The notes: a model not told the origin generated them from the sequence alone. Shown: positions 27,517 to 37,355, counted from the first letter of the stretch. The stretch: DNA of 64,000 nt from Bradyrhizobium manausense (GCF_018130615.1 NZ_JAFCKB010000017.1:113392-177391), one strand, 5' to 3'. Numbers and translations: made by a program.

Positions 27517-27551
27517 ATCCGTAAATCCGTCGCGTGTTCGGGGCATGATCG

Positions 27552-28517
27552 TTATTCCGCTGCTGCGCGCTCGCTGGCGCGCAGGGCCAAGAATCGTTCG
27601 GCTTCGAGCGCTGCCATGCAGCCGAGGCCTGCGGCCGTCACGGCCTGGCGGTAGGTTTCGTCAGCGACGTCACCGGCGGCGAACAGGCCGGGGACGGAGG
27701 TCGCGGTCGAGTTCGGGGCGACCTCGACATAGCCCGACGGTTTCAGCTTGATCTGGTCCTTCACGAGCTCCGTCGCCGGCGCGTGGCCGATGGCGATGAA
27801 GACGCCGTCGGTCTTCAGGTCCGTCAGCGCGCCAGTCTTGACGTTCTTCAGGCGCACATGGGTGACCTTGCTCGGGTTCTCGGTGCCGCAGATCTCGTCG
27901 ACGGCCGAGTCCCAGACCACCTTGATCTTCGGATGATTGAACAGACGTTCCTGCAGGATGCGCTCGGCGCGGAAGTGATCGCGACGATGCACGATGGTGA
28001 CCTGCGAGGCGTGGTTGGTAAGGTACAGGGCTTCCTCGACCGCGGTATTGCCGCCCCCGACCACCACGACGTCCTTGTTGCGGTAGAAGAAGCCGTCGCA
28101 GGTGGCGCAGGCCGATACGCCGCCGCCCTGGAATTTCGCCTCTGAGGGCAACCCGAGCCAGCGCGCCTGCGCGCCGGTGGCGAGGATCACGGTGTCGGCG
28201 AAATAGACGTCGCCGGAGTCGCAGGTGAGGCGGAACGGGCGCTGCGCGGTCTCGAGCTTGGTGACGAGATCGGTGACGATCCTGGTGCCGACATGGACCG
28301 CCTGCTTCTCCATCTGTTCCATCAGCCAGGGACCCTGGATCACGTCGGCGAAGCCCGGATAGTTTTCGACGTCGGTGGTGATGGTGAGCTGGCCGCCGGC
28401 CTGCATGCCCTGGATCAGAATTGGCTCAAGCATCGCGCGCGCGGCGTAGATCGCCGCGGTGTAACCGGCGGGGCCGGAGCCAATGATGACGACTTTTGCA
28501 TGAACAGGAGCGGACAT
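27552..28517 (-). CDS. trxB: Thioredoxin-disulfide reductase
   Basis: A 321-residue NADPH-dependent flavoprotein that reduces thioredoxin in the cytoplasm. FAD binding begins VVIIGSGPAGYTAAIYAARA; the redox-active pair Cys137/Cys140 is in SACATCDGFF; the NADPH motif is VVGGGNTAVEEALYL; and the C-terminal FAD motif is GLFAAGDVADETYRQAV. Length and motifs are those of the bacterial low-molecular-weight type. It is divergent from an Lrp-type regulator. Confidence 0.96.
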   Translation of the reverse strand: MSAPVHAKVVIIGSGPAGYTAAIYAARAMLEPILIQGMQAGGQLTITTDVENYPGFADVIQGPWLMEQMEKQAVHVGTRIVTDLVTKLETAQRPFRLTCDSGDVYFADTVILATGAQARWLGLPSEAKFQGGGVSACATCDGFFYRNKDVVVVGGGNTAVEEALYLTNHASQVTIVHRRDHFRAERILQERLFNHPKIKVVWDSAVDEICGTENPSKVTHVRLKNVKTGALTDLKTDGVFIAIGHAPATELVKDQIKLKPSGYVEVAPNSTATSVPGLFAAGDVADETYRQAVTAAGLGCMAALEAERFLALRASERAAAE

Positions 28518-28679
28518 TTCGATGGACGCCTTTCACGGGGGATTTGCAGCGCGGGCGCGGAACGTGCCGGGAGGCCTCGCGGAGGCGCTGAAATATCAGA
28601 GCTAATCTAAGCCTTCTGGTGAGCTATGCAAGAATTGCATTCCCTGTCGGCGGATTTTTCCAACAAGGAACAAAAGTCG

Positions 28680-28698
28680 ATTGCGCTGCACGCGCAAT
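28680..28698. promoter_or_regulatory. Palindrome upstream of the Lrp-type gene
   Basis: ATTGCGC-TGCAC-GCGCAAT is a perfect 7-bp inverted repeat, immediately followed by CAAT-AAA-ATTG. It lies 30 bases before the Lrp-type start in the trxB-lrp divergent gap. Lrp proteins commonly bind such sites for autoregulation; that role is inferred. Confidence 0.5.
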
Positions 28699-28727
28699 AA
28701 AATTGCTGATTTGGCACAGACTGGGCT

Positions 28728-29264
28728 ATGAGGATTGCGACAGACCCACCCAATACCGCCATTAAGGCCAGGAGTTCCAATCACGTGTCGCGGAACCTAG
28801 ACGAGATCGACCTGAAAATTCTCGCTGAGATCCAGGCGGACGGTCGAATCACCAATGTCGAACTCGCCAAGAGGGTCGGTATTTCGCCGCCGCCATGCCT
28901 GCGTCGGGTCCGCGCGCTCGAGGAGGAGGGCTACATTCACGGCTATCGCGGGCTGCTGGATGCGCGAAAGCTCGGCTTCGATGTCACGGTGTTCGCGGCG
29001 GTGCACCTTTCCAGTCAGGCGGAGGCCGATTTGCGCGCCTTCGAAGAATTCGTCCGCGCCGAGCCGCTGGTGCGGGAATGCTGGATGCTGTCGGGCGAGG
29101 TCGATTTCATCCTGAAATGCGTCGCTCCTGACATGGCGACCTTCCAGGATTTCGTCACCCACCTGACTGCCGCGCCGCACGTGCGCAACGTCCGGACGTC
29201 GCTGGTGCTGCACAATTCGAAGTATGAGGCGGCGGTGCCGCTCGACGTGAAAGGACGGCGGTAG
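28728..29264 (+). CDS. Lrp/AsnC family transcriptional regulator
   Basis: A 178-residue feast-famine regulator. After about 22 non-conserved residues the AsnC-type helix-turn-helix is clear (LDEIDLKILAEIQADGRI then VELAKRVGISPPPCLRRV), followed by the RAM effector domain (TVFAAVHLSSQ to VRNVRTSLVL). Members respond to amino acids. It may start at a later codon, since the 5' residues are not conserved. It is divergent from trxB and could control it. Confidence 0.9.
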   Translation: MRIATDPPNTAIKARSSNHVSRNLDEIDLKILAEIQADGRITNVELAKRVGISPPPCLRRVRALEEEGYIHGYRGLLDARKLGFDVTVFAAVHLSSQAEADLRAFEEFVRAEPLVRECWMLSGEVDFILKCVAPDMATFQDFVTHLTAAPHVRNVRTSLVLHNSKYEAAVPLDVKGRR

Positions 29265-29274
29265 AAGCGAAGGG

Positions 29275-29670
29275 TCACCGCCGCATCGCGTCCACACTGA
29301 TCGGACCGCTGCCCGCCGCGGCGAGGAAGAGACAGGCGAAGCACAGGACGATCGCCAGCGCGCCGTCGTTGACGACGGGAAAGAAGCTGTGCGGCAGGTG
29401 CTCGATGAAATAGGCGAAGGCCATCTCACCGGAAAGGATGAAAGCCGCCAATCGGGTGAAGAGGCCGATCATCAAGAGACCGCCGAGCACGAACTCGAAC
29501 ATGCCGGCAACGCCCCAGAGCGACAACGGCGTGACCTCGGAAAACATCTCCACCGGCGGAAACTTGAACAGCTTGGCGACGCCATAGTGAAAGAACATTA
29601 GCCCGGTGATGAAGCGGAAGAGGCTGAGCAGATAAGGCTGGCTTTGCGCGGCGATGCGATCGATGTCCAT
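29275..29670 (-). CDS. DoxX family membrane protein
   Basis: A 131-residue inner-membrane protein with four hydrophobic helices and the DoxX pattern LLSLFRFITGLMFFHYGVAKLF near the start, then GGLLMIGLFTRLAAFILSGEMA. The ATG at 29670 has GGAGG five bases upstream; the frame extends 12 codons further without support. Family members take part in redox homeostasis or quinone-linked oxidation, with roles mostly undefined. Confidence 0.87.
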   Translation of the reverse strand: MDIDRIAAQSQPYLLSLFRFITGLMFFHYGVAKLFKFPPVEMFSEVTPLSLWGVAGMFEFVLGGLLMIGLFTRLAAFILSGEMAFAYFIEHLPHSFFPVVNDGALAIVLCFACLFLAAAGSGPISVDAMRR

Positions 29671-29756
29671 CGTGTCCTCCCTTGCTCGGACGGCGGCGCC
29701 GAGCATGACGGAGGACGCTGCAGTTCACAATCGCGCGCTGGAGACATCGCGAAACA

Positions 29757-29784
29757 GAAAAGCCGCGCAAGCTGCGCGGCTTTT
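29757..29784 (-). terminator. Bidirectional hairpin terminator of greA
   Basis: AAAAGCCGCGC and GCGCGGCTTTT form an 11-bp stem with U-tract ends on both strands. It lies 24 bases after the greA stop. Confidence 0.88.
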
Positions 29785-29807
29785 CAGGGCAGCTCTTGCG
29801 GGGTGGA

Positions 29808-30281
29808 TTACCGCCACTCCACCTTGGTGATCTCGTACGCCTTGGCGCCGCCGGGAGCGTTGACCTCGACGGTCGAGCCTTTCTTCTTGCCGATCAGCGC
29901 ACGCGCCAGCGGCGAGGTGATGGAGATACGGCCCTTCTTGGCGTCGGCCTCGACCTCGCCGACGATCTGCCACACCGCCTTCTTCTCGGTGTCCTCGTCG
30001 ACCAACGTCACGGTGGCGCCGAACTTGATGGTGTCGCCGGAGAGCTTGGAAATGTCGATGATGTCGGCGCGCGCGAGCTTGTCCTCGAGCTCGGCGATAC
30101 GGCCCTCATTGTGGGACTGCTCTTCCTTCGCGGCGTGGTATTCCGCGTTCTCGGACAGGTCGCCGTGCGAGCGCGCCTCCGCGATATGCTCGATGATGCG
30201 CGGACGGTCCTCGGACTGGCGCTTCTTCAATTCTTCCCCGAGTGCGGCAAAGCCGCTCGCAGTCATCGGAACCTTTTCCAT
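29808..30281 (-). CDS. greA: Transcription elongation factor GreA
   Basis: A 157-residue secondary-channel factor that stimulates RNA cleavage by stalled RNA polymerase. The N-terminal coiled coil has the acidic tip pattern [18 protein letters not shown] with the key Asp/Glu, and the C-terminal domain is FKBP-like ([18 protein letters not shown]). Full length. It lies downstream of carB on the same strand with a 207-base gap and has its own terminator. Confidence 0.97.
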   Translation of the reverse strand: MEKVPMTASGFAALGEELKKRQSEDRPRIIEHIAEARSHGDLSENAEYHAAKEEQSHNEGRIAELEDKLARADIIDISKLSGDTIKFGATVTLVDEDTEKKAVWQIVGEVEADAKKGRISITSPLARALIGKKKGSTVEVNAPGGAKAYEITKVEWR

Positions 30282-30488
30282 CTCTTCTCTCGTCCTTCGG
30301 CCGCGCGCCCGCCAAAAACAGAGGGCGCGGCAACCTTGATTCGTCAGTATGTCCGGGGCTGAAAACGCCGCCCCGGAGCGTTATGTGGGTCTGGCGCCGG
30401 AACAGAACAACCGCATGGCCGGACAGTTCCTCCGGCCATTGTGGCTTCATTGCCAATCACTTAGCGGCAGCGGAGCCGCCGCTCGTGA

Positions 30489-33400
30489 TCAGGTTTCCGA
30501 AAAGTAGCTCTGCAGGGTCCGAACCTCAAGGTCCCCGCCCAGATAGGCGCGGATGCCCTGCGCGGCCGCCACGGCCCCGGAAAGAGTGGTGTAATACGGC
30601 ACTTTATGCAAGAGGGCCGCGCGCCGCAGCGATCGGCTGTCGGCCAGCGCCTGCGGGCCTTCGGTCGTGTTGAGAACGAGCTGGACGTCGCCATTGGTGA
30701 TGGCGTCGACGATATGCGGCCGTCCTTCCAGCACCTTGTTTACCTTCTCCGCCGGGATGCCCTGATCGGTCAGGAAGCGCGCCGTACCCGAGGTCGCCAG
30801 CACCTTGAAGCCAAGCGAATGCAGCTGGCGCACGGCCTCGGCAATACGAACCTTGTCGCTCTCACGGACCGAGACGAACACCGTGCCCTTGCGCGGTACC
30901 CGCGTGCCGCCGCCGAGCTGGCTCTTGGCGAATGCCACCGCGAAGGAGCGATCGATGCCCATGACCTCGCCGGTCGAGCGCATCTCCGGACCCAGCACGG
31001 TGTCGACGCCTGGGAAGCGGGCGAACGGAAAGACCGATTCCTTCACGCCGACATGCTTGAGGTCCGCCTTCTTCAGCTTGAAGTCGGCGAGCTTCTCGCC
31101 GGCCATGACGCGCGCGGCGATCTTGGCGACCGGCGTGCCGATCACCTTGGCGACGAACGGCACCGTGCGTGATGCGCGCGGATTGACCTCGAGCACGTAG
31201 ATATCGCCGTCCTTGATGGCGTATTGCACGTTCATCAGGCCGACCACGTCGAGGCCGAGCGCGAGTTCGCGCGTCTGCCGCTCCAGCTCCTCGATCATCT
31301 TGGCGTCGAGCGAGTGCGGCGGCAGCGAGCAGGCGGAGTCGCCGGAATGGATGCCCGCTTCCTCGATGTGCTCCATGATGCCCACGATGAAGGTGTCCTT
31401 GCCGTCGCAGAGGCAGTCGACGTCGATCTCAGTGGCGTCGGACAGATAGCGGTCGAACAGCAGCGGGTTCTTGCCGAGCACGGTATTGATCTGGCCGGTC
31501 TTGTCGTTCGGGTAGCGCGCCTTGACGTCGGCCGGCACCAGTTCCGGCAGCGTGCCGAGCAGATAGTCGTTGAGCTGGTTCTCCTCGCGGATGATCTGCA
31601 TCGCGCGGCCACCGAGCACGTAGGACGGGCGCACCACCAGCGGCAGGCCGAGATCGGCAGAGACCAGGCGGGCCTGCTCGACCGAATAGGCGATGCCGTT
31701 CTTCGGCTGCTTCAGCCGCAGCTTGTCGAGCACGCGCTTGAAGCGATCGCGGTCTTCCGCAAGGTCGATCGCGTCGGGCGAGGTACCGAGGATCGGAACT
31801 TCAGCGGCTTCGAGCGCGCGCGCGAGTTTCAGCGGAGTCTGGCCGCCGAATTGGACGATCACGCCATGCAGCGTGCCGTTGCTGCGCTCCTTGGCAATGA
31901 TCTCCAGCACGTCCTCGGCGGTGAGCGGCTCGAAATAGAGCCGATCGGCGGTGTCGTAGTCGGTCGACACCGTCTCCGGGTTGCAGTTGACCATGATGGA
32001 TTCATAGCCGGCATCATGCAGCGCGAAGCAGGCATGGCAGCAACAATAGTCGAACTCGATACCCTGGCCGATGCGGTTCGGGCCGCCGCCGAGGATGATG
32101 ACCTTCTTCTTGTCCGACGGAGTGCTCTCGTCGGCCGTGCTGCCTGCAAACGGCGACTCATAGGTCGAGTACATGTAGGCGGTGGGCGAGGCGAATTCGG
32201 CCGCACACGTATCGATGCGCTTGTAGACCGGACGGACGCCGAGCGCGTGACGCTTCGCGGTGACCTCCGCCTCCGTCGTCTCGGCAAGCACTGCCAGGCG
32301 CGCGTCGGAGAAACCCATGGTCTTGAGCGTGCGCATGCCGAAAGCATTGCTGGGCAGGCCGTGCTTCCTGACCTTCTCTTCCATGTCGACGATGCCGCGC
32401 ATCTCGCCGAGGAACCACGGATCGATCTTGCAGGAGTTGAAGATGTCCACGTTCGACCAGCCGAGCCGCATCGCCTGCGCGACCTGGAGAATGCGGTTCG
32501 GCGTCGGCGTGCCGAGCGCGGCGCGGATCGCGTTCTTGTCGTCGTCTCGACCCAGGCCCTCGATCTCGATCTCGTCGAGGCCGGTCAGCCCGGTCTCGAG
32601 CCCGCGCAGTGCCTTCTGCAGGCTCTCCTGGAAGGTGCGGCCGATCGCCATGACCTCGCCGACCGACTTCATCGACGTCGTCAGCGTGGAGGATGCGCCG
32701 GGGAATTTCTCGAAGGCGAAACGCGGGATCTTGGTCACCACGTAGTCGATCGTCGGCTCGAACGAGGCCGGCGTCGCACCGCCGGTGATGTCGTTGGCGA
32801 TTTCATCGAGCGTGTAGCCGATCGCGAGCTTTGCCGCGACCTTGGCGATCGGGAAGCCCGTGGCCTTCGAGGCCAGCGCTGACGAACGCGACACGCGCGG
32901 ATTCATCTCGATGACGACCATGCGGCCGTCTTCCGGATTGACGCCGAACTGCACGTTGGAGCCGCCGGTCTCGACACCGATCTCGCGCAGCACCGCCAGC
33001 GAGGCGTCGCGCATGATCTGGTATTCCTTGTCCGTCAGGGTCAGTGCCGGAGCGACGGTGATGGAGTCGCCGGTGTGCACGCCCATCGGATCGAAGTTCT
33101 CGATCGAGCAGACGATGATGCAATTGTCCTTCTTGTCGCGCACCACCTCCATCTCGAACTCTTTCCAGCCGAGGACGGATTCCTCGATCAGGACTTCATT
33201 GGTGGGCGAGGCGTCAAGGCCGCGCTCGATGATGTCGAGGAACTCTTCCTTGTTGTAGGCGATGCCGCCGCCGGTGCCGCCCATGGTGAAGGACGGGCGG
33301 ATGATCGCGGGCAGGCCGATCTCGGACAGCGCCATCATGGCCTGGCCGAAGGCGTATTCCTGGTAACGCTTGCGGCGGTCGCTCTCGCCGAGGGTCCATT

Positions 33401-33953
33401 GCCGGTCGAGCTCTTCGAGCGCAGCACCCGACAGCTTTTCGCGCTCGGCGTGGTATTTGTCGCGGAAAGACTTCTTCAGCTCGGAGGCGTTGGCGAGACG
33501 CGACTTCGGCGTCTCAAGCCCGATCTTGGTCATGGCCTCGCGGAACAGCTGCCGATCCTCGGCCTTGTCGATCGCATCGGCGGTCGCGCCGATCATCTCG
33601 ACGTCGAACTTCTCCAGCGTGCCCTGCCGGCGCAGCGATAGCGCGCAGTTCAGCGCGGTCTGTCCGCCCATGGTCGGCAGCAGCGCGAAGCCGCCGGGAA
33701 TGACGTGACGTTCCTTCTCGATGATCTTTGCGACGATCTCGGGCGTGATCGGCTCGATATAGGTCGCATCGGCCAATTCCGGATCGGTCATAATCGTGGC
33801 CGGATTGGAATTGACGAGGACGATGCGGTAGCCCTCTTCCTTCAGCGTCTTCACCGCCTGCGTGCCCGAATAGTCGAACTCGCAGGCCTGGCCGATCACG
33901 ATGGGACCGGCGCCGATGATGAGGATGGTGGTGATGTCTGTACGTTTGGGCAT
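30489..33953 (-). CDS. carB: Carbamoyl-phosphate synthase large subunit
   Basis: A 1154-residue subunit that uses ammonia from CarA, bicarbonate and two ATP to make carbamoyl phosphate for arginine and pyrimidines. It starts [20 protein letters not shown]; an upstream open stretch is not conserved. Two ATP-grasp halves are visible (first with [14 protein letters not shown], second with [11 protein letters not shown]), followed by the MGS-like allosteric domain ([15 protein letters not shown]). It exceeds the E. coli protein by about 80 residues through insertions in the first half. A terminator hairpin sits 30 bases upstream of the start. Confidence 0.97.
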   Translation of the reverse strand: MPKRTDITTILIIGAGPIVIGQACEFDYSGTQAVKTLKEEGYRIVLVNSNPATIMTDPELADATYIEPITPEIVAKIIEKERHVIPGGFALLPTMGGQTALNCALSLRRQGTLEKFDVEMIGATADAIDKAEDRQLFREAMTKIGLETPKSRLANASELKKSFRDKYHAEREKLSGAALEELDRQWTLGESDRRKRYQEYAFGQAMMALSEIGLPAIIRPSFTMGGTGGGIAYNKEEFLDIIERGLDASPTNEVLIEESVLGWKEFEMEVVRDKKDNCIIVCSIENFDPMGVHTGDSITVAPALTLTDKEYQIMRDASLAVLREIGVETGGSNVQFGVNPEDGRMVVIEMNPRVSRSSALASKATGFPIAKVAAKLAIGYTLDEIANDITGGATPASFEPTIDYVVTKIPRFAFEKFPGASSTLTTSMKSVGEVMAIGRTFQESLQKALRGLETGLTGLDEIEIEGLGRDDDKNAIRAALGTPTPNRILQVAQAMRLGWSNVDIFNSCKIDPWFLGEMRGIVDMEEKVRKHGLPSNAFGMRTLKTMGFSDARLAVLAETTEAEVTAKRHALGVRPVYKRIDTCAAEFASPTAYMYSTYESPFAGSTADESTPSDKKKVIILGGGPNRIGQGIEFDYCCCHACFALHDAGYESIMVNCNPETVSTDYDTADRLYFEPLTAEDVLEIIAKERSNGTLHGVIVQFGGQTPLKLARALEAAEVPILGTSPDAIDLAEDRDRFKRVLDKLRLKQPKNGIAYSVEQARLVSADLGLPLVVRPSYVLGGRAMQIIREENQLNDYLLGTLPELVPADVKARYPNDKTGQINTVLGKNPLLFDRYLSDATEIDVDCLCDGKDTFIVGIMEHIEEAGIHSGDSACSLPPHSLDAKMIEELERQTRELALGLDVVGLMNVQYAIKDGDIYVLEVNPRASRTVPFVAKVIGTPVAKIAARVMAGEKLADFKLKKADLKHVGVKESVFPFARFPGVDTVLGPEMRSTGEVMGIDRSFAVAFAKSQLGGGTRVPRKGTVFVSVRESDKVRIAEAVRQLHSLGFKVLATSGTARFLTDQGIPAEKVNKVLEGRPHIVDAITNGDVQLVLNTTEGPQALADSRSLRRAALLHKVPYYTTLSGAVAAAQGIRAYLGGDLEVRTLQSYFSET

Positions 33954-33982
33954 CAACTCTCGCCGAAGTCGGATTTGGGCAC

Positions 33983-34013
33983 AAAAAAAGGGCGCGCTGC
34001 TGCGCGTCCCTTT
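33983..34013 (-). terminator. Intrinsic terminator immediately upstream of carB
   Basis: On the minus strand AAAGGGACGCGC and GCGCGCCCTTT form a stem with an AGCA loop followed by seven T. It is 83 bases after the MFS stop and only 30 bases before the carB ATG. A second hairpin, TTTTCGGGG/CCCCGAAAA, lies at 34063-34088. It may end MFS transcription or attenuate carB. Confidence 0.8.
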
Positions 34014-34095
34014 GGCCGAGAGCGCGGTGGTCTCCCTCGCGCGCGGGTGGGTCTTAGACCAGTTTTCGGGGCGGCGAAACCCCGAAAAATGCCCA

Positions 34096-35265
34096 TCAAC
34101 CGGCAATTTTGACGGGTTTTGGCCGCGCCTGCCGGCCCCGGGCGAGATGCACCAGAAGCGAGGCCGCAACGCTCGATCCGCCGATCCAGCCGAGGTCGTT
34201 CGGCGAGAGGGTGGCCAGCACCGCTCCGCCTAAGGCGCCGCCAATGGCGAAGCCGAGATACATGGCGGAGGCGTTGAGCGAGAGCGCGATCATGGAGGCC
34301 TGAGGCTCGATCCGGATGATGCTGGCGATCTGGGCCGGATAGAACGCCCAGCCCGAGAGGCCCCAGAGGAAGATCGCGCCCAGCACCGCATAATGGGCCT
34401 CTCCGGGCATCAGTTTCAGGACCAGCGAATGCAGGATGAGGGCGCTCGCCATGCCGGCAAGCCCGAGAGTCGCGGTCGTGAGTGTTCCAAGCCGGTCCGC
34501 CAGAATGCCGCCCAGCATGTTCCCGATCGCGGCCGCGCCGCCAAACACCAGCAGTGCCAGGCTGATCTGAGAGGCATCGAAGCCCAGGCCGCGCAGCGGG
34601 ACCGCGAAATAGGTGAACACGGTGAAGCCGCCGAGCGCCCATAGAATTGTGATGACAAGCGCGATCACGACATTTCCGTGGCGCGCCACTGCCAGCCGAT
34701 CGCTGAGCCAGGCTGTGTTGCGCGGCAGGCCGCGGGGCAGGCCGAGCAGGAGGCCGGCGAGTGCAACGGTGCCGATCATGGCCACCATGGCGAAGGTCGC
34801 ACGCCAGCCCAGCCAACTACCGACGAGGTTGCCGAGGGGGACGCCGATGACGGTGGCGACCGTGAGGCCTGAGGTCACGAGTGCCACGGCACGGCCGCGC
34901 CGTTCCGGCGAGGCGACCGCCACGGATACGGCGAGCGCTGTCGGCATGCACAGGCCGGAGCCCAGCGCCATCAACATGCGCGAGGCGAGCAGCAGGGCGT
35001 AGTTCGATGCCACCATCGCCGCGAGATTCCCGGTGATGAACGTCACCAGGGCGAGCGCGAGCACGGTGCGGCGGTCGATATTGTTCAGCGCCACCGCCAG
35101 GATCGGCGAGCCAACGGCATAGGTGAGGGCGTAGGCGGTGACCAACTGGCCAGCGGCAGAGACTGAAATCGAGAGGTCGTTGGCGATCGAGGGCAAAAGC
35201 CCAGCAATGACAAAGCCTTCGGTACCGATCGCGAAGGCCCCCAGGGCCAACCAGAATACGCTCAT
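34096..35265 (-). CDS. MFS transporter, DHA1-type drug efflux family
   Basis: A 389-residue inner-membrane antiporter with 12 predicted helices. It begins [20 protein letters not shown]; motif A-like and motif C-like stretches are readable ([20 protein letters not shown] and [17 protein letters not shown]). It resembles the arabinose/multidrug exporters of the AraJ-YdhP group. The open frame runs back past the start across the operator region and is not coding there. It is divergent from an ArsR-type regulator with two shared palindromic operators. Confidence 0.9.
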   Translation of the reverse strand: MSVFWLALGAFAIGTEGFVIAGLLPSIANDLSISVSAAGQLVTAYALTYAVGSPILAVALNNIDRRTVLALALVTFITGNLAAMVASNYALLLASRMLMALGSGLCMPTALAVSVAVASPERRGRAVALVTSGLTVATVIGVPLGNLVGSWLGWRATFAMVAMIGTVALAGLLLGLPRGLPRNTAWLSDRLAVARHGNVVIALVITILWALGGFTVFTYFAVPLRGLGFDASQISLALLVFGGAAAIGNMLGGILADRLGTLTTATLGLAGMASALILHSLVLKLMPGEAHYAVLGAIFLWGLSGWAFYPAQIASIIRIEPQASMIALSLNASAMYLGFAIGGALGGAVLATLSPNDLGWIGGSSVAASLLVHLARGRQARPKPVKIAG

Positions 35266-35282
35266 GCGACGATGATCCTTAT

Positions 35283-35300
35283 GTTCAATGTTTATTGAAC
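35283..35300. promoter_or_regulatory. Operator copy 1: GTTCAA-N6-TTGAAC
   Basis: A perfect inverted repeat with six-base arms and six-base spacer, 18 bases before the MFS start. An identical-arm copy lies 48 bases away. It is the probable binding site of the adjacent ArsR-type protein. Confidence 0.7.
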
Positions 35301-35330
35301 TATCGAACGCGGTGATTTGGGAGTCAATTG

Positions 35331-35348
35331 GTTCAAGAACTATTGAAC
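35331..35348. promoter_or_regulatory. Operator copy 2: GTTCAA-N6-TTGAAC
   Basis: The second copy has the same arms and the same six-base spacer length, 32 bases before the ArsR-type start. Together the two sites flank the divergent promoter region. Confidence 0.7.
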
Positions 35349-35379
35349 ATTTCGACTGCGCCGTTATGATTCCCGCATC

Positions 35380-35751
35380 ATGAGCCGCACGCCTCCCCAC
35401 CCCACGCGAGAGCAGATCGAGCTGCCGCTGGTTCTGGATTGTCTGAGCGATCCGATCCGGTTGGCGATCGTGTATCAGCTCGCGCAGCAGGAACGTGTCA
35501 GCAACGAGCTTTGCTGCGGCGACTTCAGCGGCCTCGCCGGCAAGTCGAACCTCGCCTATCACTTCGGCAAGCTGCGCGAATGCGGCCTGATGCTGACGCG
35601 CGTCGCGGGCACCAACCGCTTCATGCGGCTCCGCCGCGAGGATCTCGAGGCGCGCTTTCCCGGCCTGCTTGATGCTGTGATCGGCTCTGCGGCGAAGGAT
35701 GCCAGCCGGCTTCAGCTTATCGCGGAGTGTGATGTGGTGGAGGCGGGGTGA
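35380..35751 (+). CDS. ArsR family repressor paired with the MFS pump
   Basis: A 123-residue winged-helix protein: LVLDCLSDPIRLAIVYQLAQ leads into the recognition region SNLAYHFGKLRECGLMLTRV. It has a vicinal Cys pair in NELCCGDFSG close to the DNA-binding helix, which could serve as a thiol or metal sensor. By arrangement it represses itself and the divergent MFS gene through the two GTTCAA-N6-TTGAAC sites. The inducer is unknown. Confidence 0.87.
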   Translation: MSRTPPHPTREQIELPLVLDCLSDPIRLAIVYQLAQQERVSNELCCGDFSGLAGKSNLAYHFGKLRECGLMLTRVAGTNRFMRLRREDLEARFPGLLDAVIGSAAKDASRLQLIAECDVVEAG

Positions 35752-35864
35752 GCAGCGGATACAATCCGTCTTCGCTTGCGCGGCGCTTCAGCTACGCCGG
35801 GCACGCTGCGCCCCTGCGAGTCCTCGCGTGGCTGCGCCACGCGTAGCCCCGAAGGGGCGAAGCG

Positions 35865-35940
35865 TGGAGACCCGGCCTGGATTTGAACCAGGATGAAGAG
35901 CAATGCACTGCTCTCGCGTAGACGCTTCCGCCACCGGGCC
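35865..35940 (-). tRNA. tRNA-like gene with 8-base anticodon loop (identity undetermined)
   Basis: A 76-base cloverleaf with encoded CCA. The acceptor stem is GGCCCGG with CCGGGTC (one G:U), discriminator T; the T arm is CCTGG-TTCAAAT-CCAGG, fully canonical. The D region TGGCGGAAGCGTCTACGC allows only a GCG/CGC stem. The anticodon arm is AGAGC-AGTGCATT-GCTCT: either a 5-bp stem with an 8-base loop or a 6-bp stem with a 6-base loop. If T in the third loop position is U33, the anticodon would be GCA (Cys), but position 37 is then T. It may be a tRNA-derived pseudogene or an unusual functional tRNA. Confidence 0.6.
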
Positions 35941-35994
35941 ACAGCGATCATGTCCGATCGCGCTGCGACAAGCCACCTCAGGTAGTCGTTATGC

Positions 35995-36696
35995 TTAACG
36001 CACCAGAGGCGGCCGCGCGATCAAAGTCATGCGCCAGCGGTTGTGGCCGATATTGGTGTTGGCACGCTGGGCCGCGAACCCTGCTGTCTTCAGCTTGGTT
36101 GTGATCTCGTCCTCGCTGTAGCGTTGGAGGCCGATGCGCGTGCGCAGATGACGGTAGTCCGACAGTGCGGTGCTGACGAGCCCAATCAGCGCGTCCTTCA
36201 GGAAGCCGTGACGCAGGCCGAATGCCAGCAGCGCCGCCACGTCGCGCCCCATGCCGACGTGAGGCTGAAGGATATCGCCGAGCACCAGCTTGCCGGACGG
36301 CTTCAGGATGCGCCTGACATTGATGAGCGCAGCATCGAGCTCCTCGGATGTCATGTACTGCGCGACCGAGTTCATCACGACCAGGTCGATGGACTGATCC
36401 TGCATCTTGCGGACGTCGTCGAGCGAGCGGACGCGGATCTTGGTGTTGGGTGCAAAGCGCGCGATCAGCCGGCCGCGCACGCCGGGCGCGGGCTCGGCCA
36501 GGATCAGCTGGCCGCAGGCAGCTGCCACCTGGCTCGCCGACAGCGCCTCGCCGCAGGCATAGTCGAGCACCGTTGCCTCGGGCGAGGCGATGTAGCCGAT
36601 GATGTCCCGCGCAATGATCTGGAAGTGCAAATCGCGATGCAGCTTGCTGACATAGATCGTATGCGTCGAGTCGTAATAATCGATCCAATCGTCCAT
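35995..36696 (-). CDS. Class I SAM-dependent methyltransferase
   Basis: A 233-residue methyltransferase of Rossmann fold. Motif I is VLDYACGEALSA near residue 45, motif II LILAEPAPG, then SIDLVVMNSVAQYM (motif IV region) and ILKPSGKLVLGDIL. The remainder is a helical lid with no clear relative. Substrate unknown; the sequence is closest in style to generic methyltransferase-domain proteins. It is divergent from the Dps gene. Confidence 0.84.
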   Translation of the reverse strand: MDDWIDYYDSTHTIYVSKLHRDLHFQIIARDIIGYIASPEATVLDYACGEALSASQVAAACGQLILAEPAPGVRGRLIARFAPNTKIRVRSLDDVRKMQDQSIDLVVMNSVAQYMTSEELDAALINVRRILKPSGKLVLGDILQPHVGMGRDVAALLAFGLRHGFLKDALIGLVSTALSDYRHLRTRIGLQRYSEDEITTKLKTAGFAAQRANTNIGHNRWRMTLIARPPLVR

Positions 36697-36801
36697 GGTA
36701 TTCCCGCCCGGCGGTTCCTCTCTAGGAACCGCACTGCCCGCCTTGCGTTAGGGGTGCGACGGCGCGCCGTCAATGTCCGCGTCCTAACAGGAAGGTTTCC
36801 C

Positions 36802-37326
36802 GTGAGCAAAGCCCCCAGCAAGGTCTCGCCCGATCTCGACACCCCCACCGACCTGCAGCCCCAGGCGGTCAACAAGGTTTCCGAGGCGCTCAACGTGCTT
36901 CTGGCCGACGCGTTCGCGCTGTACCTCAAGACCAAGAATTTCCACTGGCATATCAGCGGACGCCATTTCCGGGACTATCATCTCCTGCTCGACGAGCAGT
37001 CTGATCAGATCTTTGCCACGACCGATCAGCTCGCCGAGCGCGTCCGCAAGATCGGCGGCACCACGCTGAAGTCGATCGGGCAGGTCGCCAAGCTCCAGAC
37101 CATCAAGGACAACAACGAGGATTACGTTCCGCCGCGCGAGATGCTCCGCGAGCTCATGCAGGACAACAAGCATGTCGCCGGCGCGATGCGCAAGGCGCAC
37201 GAAATCTGCGACGATGCCGGCGACGTCGCCAGCGCGAGCGTCCTCGAGGTCTTCATCGACGAGACCGAGCGCCGCACTTGGTTCCTGTTCGAAGCCACCC
37301 GCCAGGAAGGCGGCAACGAGGCGTAG
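36802..37326 (+). CDS. dps: Dps-family DNA-binding ferritin-like protein
   Basis: A 174-residue four-helix-bundle protein that forms a 12-mer cage, stores iron and protects DNA. The inter-subunit ferroxidase signature is clear (FHWHISGRHFRDYHLLLDEQ then EQSDQIFATTDQLAERVRK). The start is a GTG at 36802 with AGGAAGG upstream; the preceding open frame is the antisense of the methyltransferase. The N-terminal tail is short and only modestly basic. Confidence 0.9.
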   Translation: MSKAPSKVSPDLDTPTDLQPQAVNKVSEALNVLLADAFALYLKTKNFHWHISGRHFRDYHLLLDEQSDQIFATTDQLAERVRKIGGTTLKSIGQVAKLQTIKDNNEDYVPPREMLRELMQDNKHVAGAMRKAHEICDDAGDVASASVLEVFIDETERRTWFLFEATRQEGGNEA

Positions 37327-37355
37327 GCACACTGTCGCAGGTGCGCAGAGCGAAG

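Noticed and set aside
31224-32882. A 552-codon plus-strand frame opposite carB
   Set aside because: carB is unambiguous on the other strand; the frame has shadow composition.
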